Source: Novosphingobium chloroacetimidivorans (lineage in GTDB: Bacteria > Pseudomonadota > Alphaproteobacteria > Sphingomonadales > Sphingomonadaceae). Taken from it: DNA of 64,000 nucleotides. The notes beneath the pieces are model-generated. The model made no database searches and had not been told where the DNA came from. It was given only the letters and a program-made list of their open reading frames with translations. Shown in pieces: positions 50,392-59,742 of this stretch. A program made the position numbers and the translations under genes. The DNA is taken from contig NZ_JACHLR010000018.1 of NCBI RefSeq assembly GCF_014204535.1, forward strand, positions 1-64,000. Direction: 5' to 3'. Numbering within the stretch: position 1 is the first letter of the stretch; each line of letters opens with the position of its first letter.

Positions 50392-51238
50392 GGGTCAGGA
50401 CCTATTAAATTGCTTGCGCAGGCTGCGATTGGTTGATTCAAGATTGGCGTCGAGGAGGCGCTGGTCATGGATGTTCCGTTTCTGCTGAATGAGGCGCAGA
50501 TGCGCCGGATCGCACCGTTTTTCCCGCTGTCTCACGGCATTCCGCGGGTCGATGACCGCCGGATCATCTCGGGCATCGTCTACGTCATCAAGCATGGGCT
50601 GATGTGGCGGGACGCCCCCAAAGGGTATGGGCCGCACAAGACGATCTACAATCGGTTCGTCCGTTGGAGCAGGCTCGGGGTGTTCAACCGGATATTTGCC
50701 GAACTTGCTGGCGGTGCCGGCGAGCCCGACCGGATCATGATCGACGCAACGCACCTCAAGGCCCACCGCACGGCATCCAGCCTCCTAAAAGGGGGGCTCT
50801 TTCCCGATGTATCGGGCGCACCAAGGGTGGGCTGAACTCCAAACTGCACACGGTTTGCGATGGGCAGGGGCGGCCCATCGTCATGCTGCTCACCGAAGGG
50901 CAGATGAGCGATCACAGGGGCGCGGCCTTGCTGCTGTCGCAGCTGCCCCAGGCGAAGGAATTGCTGGCTGACAAGGGCTACGACAGCGACTGGTTCCGCC
51001 AGGCTCTTGTCGTGCGCGGTATCACCCCCTGCATCCCGCCGACTGCCAACCGCAAGGTTCAGCACGCCTACGATAAACAGCTCTACCGCCAGCGCCACAA
51101 GATCGAGAACCTGTTTGCCCGCCTCAAGGACTGGCGACGCATCGCCACCCGTTACGACCGCTGCGCGCACACCCTCATGTCCGCCATCACCATCGCCGCT
51201 ACTTTCTGCTTCTGGCTCTGATCAATGAGTCCTGACCC
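50392..51238 (+). mobile_element. IS5-family (IS427-group-like) insertion sequence, complete
   Basis: The terminal inverted repeats are GGGTCAGGAC (50392-50401) and its complement GTCCTGACCC (51229-51238). The element is 847 bases. It is flanked by CTA on the left and TAG on the right, meaning insertion at a CTAG site with TA duplicated, as known for the IS427 group (YTAR targets). The ends and the transposase frames are intact, so it is probably active. It lies between the FUSC gene and a hypothetical gene. Confidence 0.88.
50467..51221 (+). CDS. IS5-family transposase made by -1 frameshift (orfA plus orfB)
   Basis: orfA runs 50467-50835; orfB continues in the -1 frame to 51221. At 50787-50796 a run of AAAA then GGGGGG allows slippage, giving a 250-residue fusion. 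The DDE residues lie in MIDATHLKAHRTA (Asp), LADKGYDSDWF (Asp) and KIENLFARLKDWRRI (Glu). All are present. The N-terminal DUF4096-like part (RIAPFFPLSHGIPRVDDRRII) binds DNA. The full DDE set requires the frameshift, as established for other IS427-group elements. Confidence 0.85.
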
Positions 51239-51492
51239 TAGACTGATCTCACAATCCATCGTGCCGCCGGCTTCCAAGATGACAGATGTAGACTAAGCTT
51301 GCGGTTTGCCGCTGACCGGATCGAGCCACTGGCGAAATAGAGCCTGGAACAAGTTCAGGGTGACGTCCGATTTGGGTGAAAACCGGACAGGCGGCTTTTG
51401 GAGGAAGTCGGCATCATACCGCCTTGAGTCTGCGCGGATCGTGAATGTTCACCCCCGTTGTAGAAATCAGTTGATTGTGCTGATCTGACGTA

Positions 51493-52002
51493 ATGATACA
51501 AATTCGGTTTGGCTTCGTCGTCCTCGCTGGCGCGACGATCTTCATCAAGCAACCCGCTGTTGCTTGCGAACCTGCGGCTTACATCCCCACCGTAGCCCAA
51601 GTCGAACAGGGGGCCTTGGACCATTTTCGCGAAGCGGATAGCGTCTATGAAGGCATTCTCCTTGGGAGGCACGACTATGACGGTGGTGGGAAACTGTTAG
51701 TATTGAAGGCTTACAAAGGTCGCGCCTCGCTGTTTCAGATTGTAGATTTGCCGGGCGGCTCTAGTTGCTATGGTGACATTACCCCATTTTCTGGGGGCGT
51801 TTGGGCTCAAAAAATAACTGAAAAATCCTTTGATGGATTCGAATCAGAGCAGACCGTTAGAATCTGGAAAAAACATGGCCTCGTTGAAGCTGAAGCTGCC
51901 AGTCCGATCCGCCAATTCTATTTAGTTTTCGCAGTTTTTGTGAGCACTATCTTCCTCGGCTTCGCTTTGTTATGGCAACGGAGACGAAAGACTTCATACT
52001 GA
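51493..52002 (+). CDS. hypothetical membrane-anchored protein, AT-richer than its surroundings
   Basis: A 169-residue protein of unknown family. It has a signal sequence (FGFVVLAGATIFIKQPAVAC), a middle soluble part with HYDYDGG and SSCYGDITPFSGGVWAQK-like segments, and a C-terminal helix (FYLVFAVFVSTIFLGFALLWQ) with a basic tail (RRRKTSY). It is probably anchored in the membrane with its centre in the periplasm. The codons use more A/T than neighbouring genes, which may indicate transfer. It follows the IS element by 255 bases; the sequence between them shows no gene. It has no obvious ribosome site. Confidence 0.55.
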   Translation: MIQIRFGFVVLAGATIFIKQPAVACEPAAYIPTVAQVEQGALDHFREADSVYEGILLGRHDYDGGGKLLVLKAYKGRASLFQIVDLPGGSSCYGDITPFSGGVWAQKITEKSFDGFESEQTVRIWKKHGLVEAEAASPIRQFYLVFAVFVSTIFLGFALLWQRRRKTSY

Positions 52003-52150
52003 GTCTACCTGTGATCTCCCCCTCGCCGAGAACATGCCAGTTAGAGGTGAACGAACGTCGGCTTTAGACTGGCTCAGTTGTATCAGGCGAGTCCGCAAGT
52101 GGGCGCAAGCAGACGGTACGCTTCTGCCAAGACGAGTAGAAATCCGGGAC

Positions 52151-53239
52151 TCAGCCGCCAAACCTCAAAGGCGCGAACGGCACCGGATCCACCTCCCCCC
52201 ACACTTCCCCCAAGACCAGCCCCGCCGCCAACCGCGCCGCAGCGGGCGCGGTCTGGATGCCGAAGCCGCCTTGGCCGGCGAACCAGAAGAAGCCGGCAAC
52301 TGCGGGGTCAAAGCCGTAGACCGGCAGCCGGTCGGGCGCGAAGCTGCGCAGGCCGGCCCAGCGGTGTTCGACGTGCTCCACGGTCCAGTCGACCACGCTC
52401 TCCAGGCGCTCGATGGCGAGGGCGACGTCGATCTCCTCGGGCGCGGCGTCGCACGGAACGCTGGGAGTTTCGTCGTGTGGGCTGAGCCAGAGGCGGCCGG
52501 CGTCGGGCTTGAAGTAGAAGCGCCCGGCGATGTCGAGGACGAGCGGCAGGCTCGCCGGCACGAAGGGCGCGACACGCAGTTGCGCGATAGTGCGGCGCAA
52601 GGGGGCGATGCCGAGCGGCCTGGCGCCGGCGAGTTGCGCGACCGGGTCGGCCCAGGCCCCCGCGGCATCGACGAGGACCTCGCATGTCACGGATCGACCG
52701 TCGCCCAGCGTCAGCATCCATCCCGAAGCCGCGCGCGTGGCGGCTGCCAGCCCGGCCCGGCACCACAGCTGCGCCCCACCCTCCCGCAAGTTAGCGAGGT
52801 AGTGCTGGTGGAGTGCGGCAACGTCTATGTCGCTGCAGCTGGGTTCCAGCACGCCGTGGGTCCACGCCGGCTTGAGGCCGGGAATGCGGGCTTCCAGTTC
52901 GGTGCGGTAGAGCCGGTGCACTTCGACGCCGATGCCGGCAAACGTCTCGGCGAAACGCTCGACTTCGGCGATCTGGTCGGAGGTGCCGATCGTCAGCGCC
53001 TGGCGCGGGGTCAGCATGCCGAGCGCCTTGAGTGGCGGGCCCGAAGCGGCAGTCAAAGGCTGCACGCCGGGGCCGCCGTAGCTCTCGGTCCAGAACGCGG
53101 CCGAGCGGCCGGTGGTGTGGTAACCGGGGCGCTCCTCCGCCTCCAGCACGAGGACACTGGCGCGCGGGGCAAGTTCGGCGGCTAGCGAGGCACCGGCCAT
53201 GCCGGCTCCGACCACGACGATGTCGAAGCGCTCGGTCAT
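52151..53239 (-). CDS. FAD-dependent oxidoreductase (DAO/D-amino-acid-dehydrogenase-like)
   Basis: A 362-residue flavoprotein. The dinucleotide-binding motif is VVVGAGMAGASLAAELA at the N-terminus, followed by VLVLEAEERPGYHTTGRSAAFW. The C-terminal GFFWFAGQGGFGIQTAPA is typical of the DAO family. It oxidises an amine or hydroxy acid; the substrate is unknown. The start at 53239 (MTERF) overlaps the hydrolase stop (ATGA), so it is the second gene of a leftward operon. A 148-base gap separates it from the orphan membrane protein. Confidence 0.85.
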   Translation of the reverse strand: MTERFDIVVVGAGMAGASLAAELAPRASVLVLEAEERPGYHTTGRSAAFWTESYGGPGVQPLTAASGPPLKALGMLTPRQALTIGTSDQIAEVERFAETFAGIGVEVHRLYRTELEARIPGLKPAWTHGVLEPSCSDIDVAALHQHYLANLREGGAQLWCRAGLAAATRAASGWMLTLGDGRSVTCEVLVDAAGAWADPVAQLAGARPLGIAPLRRTIAQLRVAPFVPASLPLVLDIAGRFYFKPDAGRLWLSPHDETPSVPCDAAPEEIDVALAIERLESVVDWTVEHVEHRWAGLRSFAPDRLPVYGFDPAVAGFFWFAGQGGFGIQTAPAAARLAAGLVLGEVWGEVDPVPFAPLRFGG

Positions 53240-54213
53240 GGCTGCGCCGGCGCCTCGCGGTCGAGGAACTCGGCGATGGCGTTCAGAGCACGCGTGCGCA
53301 CGGGAAGCGACTCGCGCAGGATCTCGTGCCGCGCCTCGTCGCCGAAGGTCACCAGTTCGGCGCGGGGCAGGCGCGCGGCGGCACGGCGTATGGCGCGCCA
53401 GGAGACCAGGCGGTCGGCGGTGCTGCCCAGCAGGAGCACGGGGGTGTCGACGCGCTCCAGCCGGCCGGGCTTCTCCAGCGCGCGGATGGAGGCCAGCGCG
53501 GCGACGATCCAGCCCCAGCTCGGGGGACCTAGGGGTAGCTCGGGGCGCTGCTCGTACCACCAGTCCTCATCCTGGAAGCGCACCTCGTCGTGCGTCAGGA
53601 TCTGCATCCGCATGTTGGAGAGCGGCAAGGGCCCGCGCTGCCACTTCCAGGCAGGCGTCGTCCGTCCGCGCACCCCGGCGATCACCCGACCGAGCGGATG
53701 GAGCACGGCGGCAGGCGCCCAGCCAGGATTGAGCCCCAGCATCGGCGCGACCAGCACCGCGGCTTGCGGATGCACGCGCTGCTCGGCAAGTGCGCGCAGC
53801 AGGAGATGCCCACCCATCGAATGGCCGATCGCGACATGCGGACCGGGCACGCTGGCGCACCACTCGGCCCAGAACGCCTCGAAGTCGGCGAGCCACGGCG
53901 CGAAGTCGTCGACATGGCCGGTCGTCGGATCGGCTCCCAGTCGCCCGGAGAGCGCCTGCCCCCGCCAGTCGAGGGAGGTGACGTGCCAGCCTGCCGCATG
54001 CCAGCCGTGCAGCACGGGCAAGTGCTTTTCGTAAAAGTCCGCACGGCCGGGCGCGAACAGGATGGCGCCGCGTGGCCGGCCGGTCTGCGGCCAGTCGATG
54101 CGGCGGATGACGTGACCGTCCGGCGCGCGCCAGGTTTCCTCCCGCGCGTGCGCCGGGATCGAGCGGCCGTCGTACTCGGCTGCCGCCTGCGCGGGATCGT
54201 CGCGCGTGCTCAC
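53236..54213 (-). CDS. alpha/beta hydrolase (lysophospholipase-like)
   Basis: A 325-residue serine hydrolase. The nucleophile elbow is GHSMGGHLLLRAL (Ser), with VDTPVLLLGSTADRLVSW holding the Asp and FGDEARHEILRE the His. The pattern LFAPGRADFYEKHLPVLHGWHAAGWHVTSLDWRGQ is typical of monoglyceride-lipase/lysophospholipase L2-like enzymes. The start is taken as GTG 54213 (MSTRDDPAQ); the frame extends much further upstream across the prepilin peptidase start region and is not credible there. It overlaps the following oxidoreductase gene by 4 bases. Confidence 0.82.
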   Translation of the reverse strand: MSTRDDPAQAAAEYDGRSIPAHAREETWRAPDGHVIRRIDWPQTGRPRGAILFAPGRADFYEKHLPVLHGWHAAGWHVTSLDWRGQALSGRLGADPTTGHVDDFAPWLADFEAFWAEWCASVPGPHVAIGHSMGGHLLLRALAEQRVHPQAAVLVAPMLGLNPGWAPAAVLHPLGRVIAGVRGRTTPAWKWQRGPLPLSNMRMQILTHDEVRFQDEDWWYEQRPELPLGPPSWGWIVAALASIRALEKPGRLERVDTPVLLLGSTADRLVSWRAIRRAAARLPRAELVTFGDEARHEILRESLPVRTRALNAIAEFLDREAPAQP

Positions 54214-54316
54214 CGCGCGGCAACCCGTCGCCAAGGGGGCGAGCGAAATGGCTTGGTTACTGTTCGGTAAGTCATGTTCGCTAATGCGCTGCCCCGTGAC
54301 CGGGACCTTTATCGAT

Positions 54317-55018
54317 ATGGCGGGCGGGCCGATTTCGTACGCACTGCTGGCGGCGTTGGCAACCGCGCTGCTGGTCGCGGCGGCGACCGACTTGCGTCGG
54401 CGCGAAATCGACAACTGGCTCAACCTGGCCATCGCGCTCGCCGCGCCGCTGTATTGGCTGGCCGCCGGGCTCGACTGGGCGGCGATCGCCTTCCAGCTGG
54501 TGCTGGCGCTGTTCACCTTCGTGGCGGCCTGCGCCCTCTATGCCATGCGCCAGATGGGGGGCGGCGACGTCAAGCTGCTGAGCGCGCTGGCCTTATGGTT
54601 CGTGCCCGGCAGCTTCGTGCAGCTGATCGTGATCATGGGCCTGATCGGCGGCGCGGCATCGGTGGCGATGGCAGTCGGCAACATGACCTGCGCCCCGCGC
54701 GAGACGGTGCGAAATGCACTCGCGACCCTCGCGGCGAGCGCCTGGGTGCTTGGCGCCTGCGCGGTGACTTTCACGGCCGCGACCGGTCAGCCACTGGTCG
54801 CCTTGGACACGCTCGGCAAGGTTACCGCGCCTTTGCCCGGAGTGCTGCTGGCGATCGTCGGCCTGTTGGCCCTGGCGCTGTTCGCCACCGGCCTCAGCCA
54901 CATCTTCCGCCGCCAACGTGGCGCGATTCCGATACCTTACGGCGTCGCGATCTCTGCCGCGGGGCTCTGGGTCCTGTTTCAAGGCATGATCTCGAGCCCG
55001 ATCGTGACGGCACTGTAA
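54317..55018 (+). CDS. cpaA: A24 family prepilin peptidase (CpaA-like)
   Basis: A 233-residue membrane aspartyl protease that cleaves prepilin leader peptides. The catalytic Asp residues are in AATDLRRREIDNWLN and GGGDVKLLSALAL. About seven helices are predicted; the last two are an extension beyond the usual 170-residue CpaA. The start at 54317 (MAGGPISYALL) is favoured but has no strong ribosome site; GTG 54206 is upstream in frame. It is the first gene of the tad locus that continues to 61744. Its natural pilin substrate is not in the window. Confidence 0.85.
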   Translation: MAGGPISYALLAALATALLVAAATDLRRREIDNWLNLAIALAAPLYWLAAGLDWAAIAFQLVLALFTFVAACALYAMRQMGGGDVKLLSALALWFVPGSFVQLIVIMGLIGGAASVAMAVGNMTCAPRETVRNALATLAASAWVLGACAVTFTAATGQPLVALDTLGKVTAPLPGVLLAIVGLLALALFATGLSHIFRRQRGAIPIPYGVAISAAGLWVLFQGMISSPIVTAL

Positions 55019-55105
55019 GAATAAGAGCCACAGTGAACCCGATCTTTACCAATTTGCCCCAAGTAGCACGGATCAACTCGGGGATCTTCAGGGGGCTGCC
55101 AAGCC

Positions 55106-56131
55106 ATGGATAAGAAGAAGCTGCTGCTGCTCGTCGCAGCGCTGCTCATCGCAGTGACCACCGCCTTCGCGGCCCGGTCCGTCTTCTCGGGCGGCGGTGT
55201 TGCGCCCACTGCGGAAGCGGTGCCGGTGGCGCCGGTCGGTCCCAAGGTCCTGGTGGCACAGCGTGCGCTGCCGACGGGCACGATCATCACCGCTGATTCG
55301 GTCTCGTTCCAGGACTGGCCCAAGGAGCTGGTGCAGGACGCCTACTTCCTCAACGGCCAGGCCGACATGAGCAAGCTGCTGGGCACCGTGGTCCGCTATC
55401 CCGTCCCCGCCGGCCAGCCGCTGACGCAGGGTGCGCTCGTCGCTCCCGGTGACCGCGGCTTCCTCGCCGCCGCGCTCGGGCCGGGCATGCGCGCGATCAC
55501 CATCCCCGTGTCCGATACCTCGGGCGTGGGCGGCTTCGTGTTCCCGGGCGACCGGGTCGATCTCATGCTCACGCAGTCGGTCAAGAGCGGCGCCGATCAG
55601 GAGCTGAAGGCGGCCGAGACGATCCTGCGCAACGTGCGCGTCCTTGCCACCGACCAGGCCACCGCGAGCGAGATCGTCGAGGGCAAGAGCGTGGTGAAGA
55701 CCTCGCGCACCGTCACTCTCGAAGTCACCCCGCGCATTGCCGAGAAGATTTCCGTTGCCGAGACGGTCGGCCAGCTGAGCCTCAGCCTGCGTCCGCTGGC
55801 GGACAACCAGGCCGACTTCGAGCGGGTGCTCGCCAGCGGCGACCTGAAGGTGCCCGAAGGCGCCACGAAGGAGCAGGAAGACCAGCTCATGCGTCAGGCG
55901 ATGAACCACCCGATCGAAGGCAGCACGACGTTCGTGACCGGCGGCGATGTCTCGCGCTTCCAACCCTCGCGCTACGTGCCGCCTTCGTCGGCAGCACCTG
56001 CGGCGGCGCCGATGATGGCGGCTCCGGCTGCACCCGGCGCACCTGCGGCTGCTTATGTCCCGCGTCCGTCCGGTCCCATGGTGCGCGTCACCCGTGGCAA
56101 GACCACCACTGCCGAAGCGGCGGGCAAGTAA
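55106..56131 (+). CDS. cpaB: Flp pilus assembly protein CpaB/RcpC
   Basis: A 341-residue periplasmic protein. One N-terminal membrane helix (KKKLLLLVAALLIAVTTAFA) anchors it. The SAF-like domain follows (KVLVAQRALPTGTIITADSVSFQDWP, and VRYPVPAGQPLTQGALV), with GMRAITIPVSDTSGVGGFVFPGDRVDLMLT. It works with the secretin in pilus assembly. The C-terminal Ala/Pro-rich tail is low complexity. It is separated from cpaA by 87 bases and from cpaC by 45 bases. Confidence 0.92.
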   Translation: MDKKKLLLLVAALLIAVTTAFAARSVFSGGGVAPTAEAVPVAPVGPKVLVAQRALPTGTIITADSVSFQDWPKELVQDAYFLNGQADMSKLLGTVVRYPVPAGQPLTQGALVAPGDRGFLAAALGPGMRAITIPVSDTSGVGGFVFPGDRVDLMLTQSVKSGADQELKAAETILRNVRVLATDQATASEIVEGKSVVKTSRTVTLEVTPRIAEKISVAETVGQLSLSLRPLADNQADFERVLASGDLKVPEGATKEQEDQLMRQAMNHPIEGSTTFVTGGDVSRFQPSRYVPPSSAAPAAAPMMAAPAAPGAPAAAYVPRPSGPMVRVTRGKTTTAEAAGK

Positions 56132-56176
56132 ATGCGCCGCCTCAACCAGCCTCATTCCGCCCAGAAGGGTAACGCC

Positions 56177-57760
56177 ATGACCTTCCGTCTTCTCAGGACC
56201 GCGCTGTTCGCCGCATGTGCCGCCGCGCCCCTGGCGCTGTTGCCCGCCGCTCCCGCCGCCGCGCAGGCTTTGATCCGCCCGGCGCAGGACATCACTTTGT
56301 CGATCGGCTCTGGCCAGCTCGTCAGCCTGCCCGGCAACATGGCCGACGTGTTCGTCTCCAACGATGCCGTTGCCGACGTGCAGGTGAAGTCGCAGCGCCA
56401 GCTCTACGTGTTCGGCAAGGGCGGCGGCCTCACCACCGTCTACGCCAGCAACGCCAAGGGCGATGTGGTGTGGTCGGCCAACGTGCGGGTCGGCTCCAAC
56501 CTCGACAGCGTCGATTCGATGCTGCGCCTGGCCATGCCGGATGCGAAGATCGGCGTCTCGACGATGGGCTCCAACACCTTCCTGCTGACGGGCACGGTCA
56601 AGTCGCCCGAGGATGGTGCGGAAGCCGAGCGCCTGGTTCAGGCCTATGTCGGCAAGGACGCCAACGTCATCAGCCGCGTACGCACCGCGACGCCGCTGCA
56701 GGTGAACCTGCAGGTGCGCTTCGCCGAGGTGAGCCGCTCGCTGGTCAAGCAGCTGAATTCAAACCTGTCGACCCTGGATGGCACCGGCGGGTTCAAGTTC
56801 GGCATCGGGCAAGGCCGCCCGACTGGCCCTTTCAACGCTGAGCGTTTCTCCGCTCTGGGCATGGGCCAAACTGTCACGACTACTATACGAGATCCTGCCA
56901 CCGGCCAGATCGTCACGACCATACCGGGCACAGCGGTGAGCCGCGTTGAAGGCCTCACGTCGATTGCAGGTTTGGGCAAGCTGTTCGGCCTCAACATTCT
57001 GGGCACGCTCGATGCGGGTGAGAACATTGGCCTCGTCACCACGCTCGCGCAGCCTAATCTGACCGCCCTTTCCGGCGAGACCGCCGACTTCCTGGCAGGC
57101 GGCGAATACCCGATCCCGATTTCTCAGGGCCTGGGCGCCACATCGGTAGAATTCAAGAAGTACGGCGTCAGCCTCGCCTACACGCCCACCGTGCTGTCCA
57201 ACGGCCGCATTTCGCTGCGCGTCCGCCCCGAAGTCTCGGAGCTGACCACGCAAGGCTCGGTGGTGCTGAACGGCTACTCAATCCCGGGCATCACCGTGCG
57301 CCGCACCGAGACGACCGTGGAACTGGGTTCGGGCCAAAGCTTCATGATCGCCGGACTGCTGAGCAACAATTCGCAGAACACCATCCAGAAGCTGCCCGGC
57401 GCGGGCGACCTGCCGATCCTGGGCTCGCTGTTCCGCTCCACCAGCTATCGCCGCGGCGAGACCGAGCTGGTGATCGTGGTGACGCCGTACCTGGTGAACC
57501 CGGTGGACGGCAATCAGATCGCCCTGCCGACCGACGGCTTCAACGCGCCCAACGATCTGCAGCGCATCCTGGGCAACATGGAAACCGACGGTTCGGTGGG
57601 CAGCAAGGCCGACCGTTCGCGACCCACCGCTGCTCCGGTGTCGACAGGTCCTGACCTCGGCGCCGCCAGTTCCTTGCCCGCCGCCGAGGGCAAGAAGGGC
57701 AAGTCAGGCAAGCGCTCCGCCGCAGCCGATGCCGCCCCCGGCTTCGCCACCAAGTTCTGA
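56177..57760 (+). CDS. cpaC: Flp pilus outer-membrane secretin CpaC/RcpA
   Basis: A 527-residue secretin. A signal peptide (RTALFAACAAAPLALLPAAPAAAQA) precedes an N-domain region (ITLSIGSGQLVSLPGNMADVFVS) and a BON-like part (GTVKSPEDGAEAERLVQAYVG). The C-terminal secretin core holds FLAGGEYPIPISQGLG and VELGSGQSFMIAGLLSNNSQ, then RGETELVIVVTPYLV. It forms the outer-membrane channel. The start at 56177 (MTFRLLRT) has AGAAGGG upstream. The 3' end is a Lys/Ala-rich tail. Confidence 0.93.
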   Translation: MTFRLLRTALFAACAAAPLALLPAAPAAAQALIRPAQDITLSIGSGQLVSLPGNMADVFVSNDAVADVQVKSQRQLYVFGKGGGLTTVYASNAKGDVVWSANVRVGSNLDSVDSMLRLAMPDAKIGVSTMGSNTFLLTGTVKSPEDGAEAERLVQAYVGKDANVISRVRTATPLQVNLQVRFAEVSRSLVKQLNSNLSTLDGTGGFKFGIGQGRPTGPFNAERFSALGMGQTVTTTIRDPATGQIVTTIPGTAVSRVEGLTSIAGLGKLFGLNILGTLDAGENIGLVTTLAQPNLTALSGETADFLAGGEYPIPISQGLGATSVEFKKYGVSLAYTPTVLSNGRISLRVRPEVSELTTQGSVVLNGYSIPGITVRRTETTVELGSGQSFMIAGLLSNNSQNTIQKLPGAGDLPILGSLFRSTSYRRGETELVIVVTPYLVNPVDGNQIALPTDGFNAPNDLQRILGNMETDGSVGSKADRSRPTAAPVSTGPDLGAASSLPAAEGKKGKSGKRSAAADAAPGFATKF

Positions 57761-57771
57761 AGGGATCGACG

Positions 57772-58404
57772 ATGAAGCACCGCATCCTCTCCATCGCCGC
57801 CCTCGCACTCGGCGCCTCGCTCGCCGGCTGCACCGGCATGCCCACCAACAGCTCGATGAACTCGGTCCACGAACCCGTGGTCGAGCGGGTGAACTACACT
57901 CTCGATCTCGCCACCGGCAACGGCGGCCTCTCCTACCCCGAGCAGCAGCGCCTTGCCGGCTGGTTCGAGGAACTGGGTCTTCGCTATGGCGATGCGATCT
58001 CGGTCCAGGACCCGATGCAAAGCCCCGAGACGCGCGGCACGATCGCAGCGCTGGCGGCACGCTACAGCCTGGACCTGAGCGACACGGTTCCAGTCAGCAC
58101 CGGCTTCGTCGAAGCGGGCACCACCCGTGTCGTCGTCACCCGCGGCAAGGCGGTGGTCCATGGCTGCCCCGACTGGAGCGGGCACTCAGACGCGAACTTC
58201 AAGAACGGTCTCTCGCGTAACTACGGCTGCGCCACCAACAGCAACCTGGCCGCGATGATCGCCAATCCCGAGCATCTGGTGAAGGGCGACGGGTCGCAGG
58301 GCGACACCACGATCATGAGCTCGAACAAGGCGATCAGTGCCTATCGTGCCAAGACGCCGACCGGATCGGCGGACCTCAAGTCCAGCAGCACCAAGGGGAA
58401 CTGA
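57772..58404 (+). CDS. cpaD: Flp pilus assembly lipoprotein CpaD
   Basis: A 210-residue protein. The lipoprotein signal (KHRILSIAALALGASLAGC) is followed by the CpaD domain, with SYPEQQRLAGWFEELGLRYGDAI, TRVVVTRGKAVVHGCPDWSG and the YGCATNSNLAAMIANPEHLV motif near residue 155. It is an outer-membrane-linked partner of the secretin. The spacing to neighbours is short (11 and 2 bases), so it is part of the tad operon. Confidence 0.9.
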   Translation: MKHRILSIAALALGASLAGCTGMPTNSSMNSVHEPVVERVNYTLDLATGNGGLSYPEQQRLAGWFEELGLRYGDAISVQDPMQSPETRGTIAALAARYSLDLSDTVPVSTGFVEAGTTRVVVTRGKAVVHGCPDWSGHSDANFKNGLSRNYGCATNSNLAAMIANPEHLVKGDGSQGDTTIMSSNKAISAYRAKTPTGSADLKSSSTKGN

Positions 58405-58406
58405 GC

Positions 58407-59696
58407 ATGAACGCACCCTGGAAAGCCGGCGCGCGTGATCCCTTCGCCGCATACCTGTGCGACGATGCCTCGCTCGACGTGCTGCGCCCGATCGCCATGG
58501 AGCTGGGCTGGCAACCGGAGAAGTGCGGCAAGGGCGGCCTGCGCAGCGCCGTGCAGTCGCTCTCCATCGCCGCGAGCCCCAACATCCTGATGGTCGATCT
58601 GTCGGAAAGCGGCGATCCGCTGAACGACATCAATGCGCTGGCCGAGGTGTGCGAGCCCGGCACGGTGGTGCTTGCGGTCGGTCAGGTCAACGACGTGCGC
58701 CTGTATCGCGACCTCATCTCCAGCGGCATCCATGACTATCTGCTCAAGCCGCTGTCGCCGGCCGCCGTTCGCGACGCGCTGATCGAGGCGCAGACGGCGT
58801 TCTCCACACCCAAGGTCGTCGACACCGGCGGCGAGAAGCGCCACGTCTCGACGGCAGTGGTCGGCACCCGCGGCGGCGTCGGCGCCTCGACCATCGCGAC
58901 TTCGCTGGCCTGGCTGTTCAGCGCCGAGGACAAGCTCTCAACCGCGCTGCTCGACCTCGACATTCACTTCGGCACCGGCGCGCTCAGCCTGGACCTGGAG
59001 CCTGGCCGCGGCCTCACCGACGCGATCGAGAACCCCAGCCGCATCGACGGCCTGTTCATCGAGCGCGCGATGATCCGCGCCAACGACAACCTCGCGCTGC
59101 TCTCGGCCGAGGCGCCGATCCACACCCCGCTCCTGACGGACGGCGGCGCCTTCCTGCAGCTGGAAGAGGAGTTCCGCTCCGCCTTCGACATGACAGTGAT
59201 CGACCTGCCGCGCTCGATGCTGGTCAACTTTCCGATGCTGCTTGCCGACGTGAACGTGGTGGTGCTGGCGACCGAAATGACGCTCGCCTCGGCGCGTGAT
59301 TCGATCCGCCTGCTCTCCTGGCTCAAGTCGAACGCGCCGCATGCGCAAGTGATCGTCGCCGCCAACAAGGTCCAGGCCGCATTCTCCGAGATCACCCGCG
59401 CCGACTTCGAGGCCTCGATCGAGCGCAAGCTGAACCTCTCGATCCCCTATGACATCAAGGCGTCGAGCAACGCCGCGAAGCTGGGGCAGACTTTCGTCCA
59501 CGCCAACCGCGCCAGCAAGGCGGGCACCGCGATGCGCGAACTGGCGCAGCTGGTGGTCGGCGCGAGCGAGAACACCGACAAGGCCGCACCCAAGAAAGCG
59601 CTGCTCAGCAAGTTCGATTTCAAGACCATGCTGGGCAAGAAGGACAAGGCGGATGCCGCACCCAAGCCCAAGGCCAAGGCCAAGGCCGGCCGCTGA
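58407..59696 (+). CDS. cpaE: CpaE-type MinD-like protein of the pilus locus
   Basis: A 429-residue protein. Residues 1-140 hold a receiver-like domain, followed by a MinD/ParA-like ATPase domain. The P-loop-like motif is TRGGVGASTIATSLAW. The signature Lys of the deviant Walker A (KGGxGK) and the second Lys are replaced by Arg and Ala, so ATP hydrolysis may be weak or lost. CpaE proteins position the pilus at the cell pole. A Lys/Ala-rich tail ends the protein. It is followed by tadB after 46 bases. Confidence 0.9.
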   Translation: MNAPWKAGARDPFAAYLCDDASLDVLRPIAMELGWQPEKCGKGGLRSAVQSLSIAASPNILMVDLSESGDPLNDINALAEVCEPGTVVLAVGQVNDVRLYRDLISSGIHDYLLKPLSPAAVRDALIEAQTAFSTPKVVDTGGEKRHVSTAVVGTRGGVGASTIATSLAWLFSAEDKLSTALLDLDIHFGTGALSLDLEPGRGLTDAIENPSRIDGLFIERAMIRANDNLALLSAEAPIHTPLLTDGGAFLQLEEEFRSAFDMTVIDLPRSMLVNFPMLLADVNVVVLATEMTLASARDSIRLLSWLKSNAPHAQVIVAANKVQAAFSEITRADFEASIERKLNLSIPYDIKASSNAAKLGQTFVHANRASKAGTAMRELAQLVVGASENTDKAAPKKALLSKFDFKTMLGKKDKADAAPKPKAKAKAGR

Positions 59697-59742
59697 GCCC
59701 CGTCGACGCGCACCCGACCTGAACTGAAAGGCGAACCTGCCC

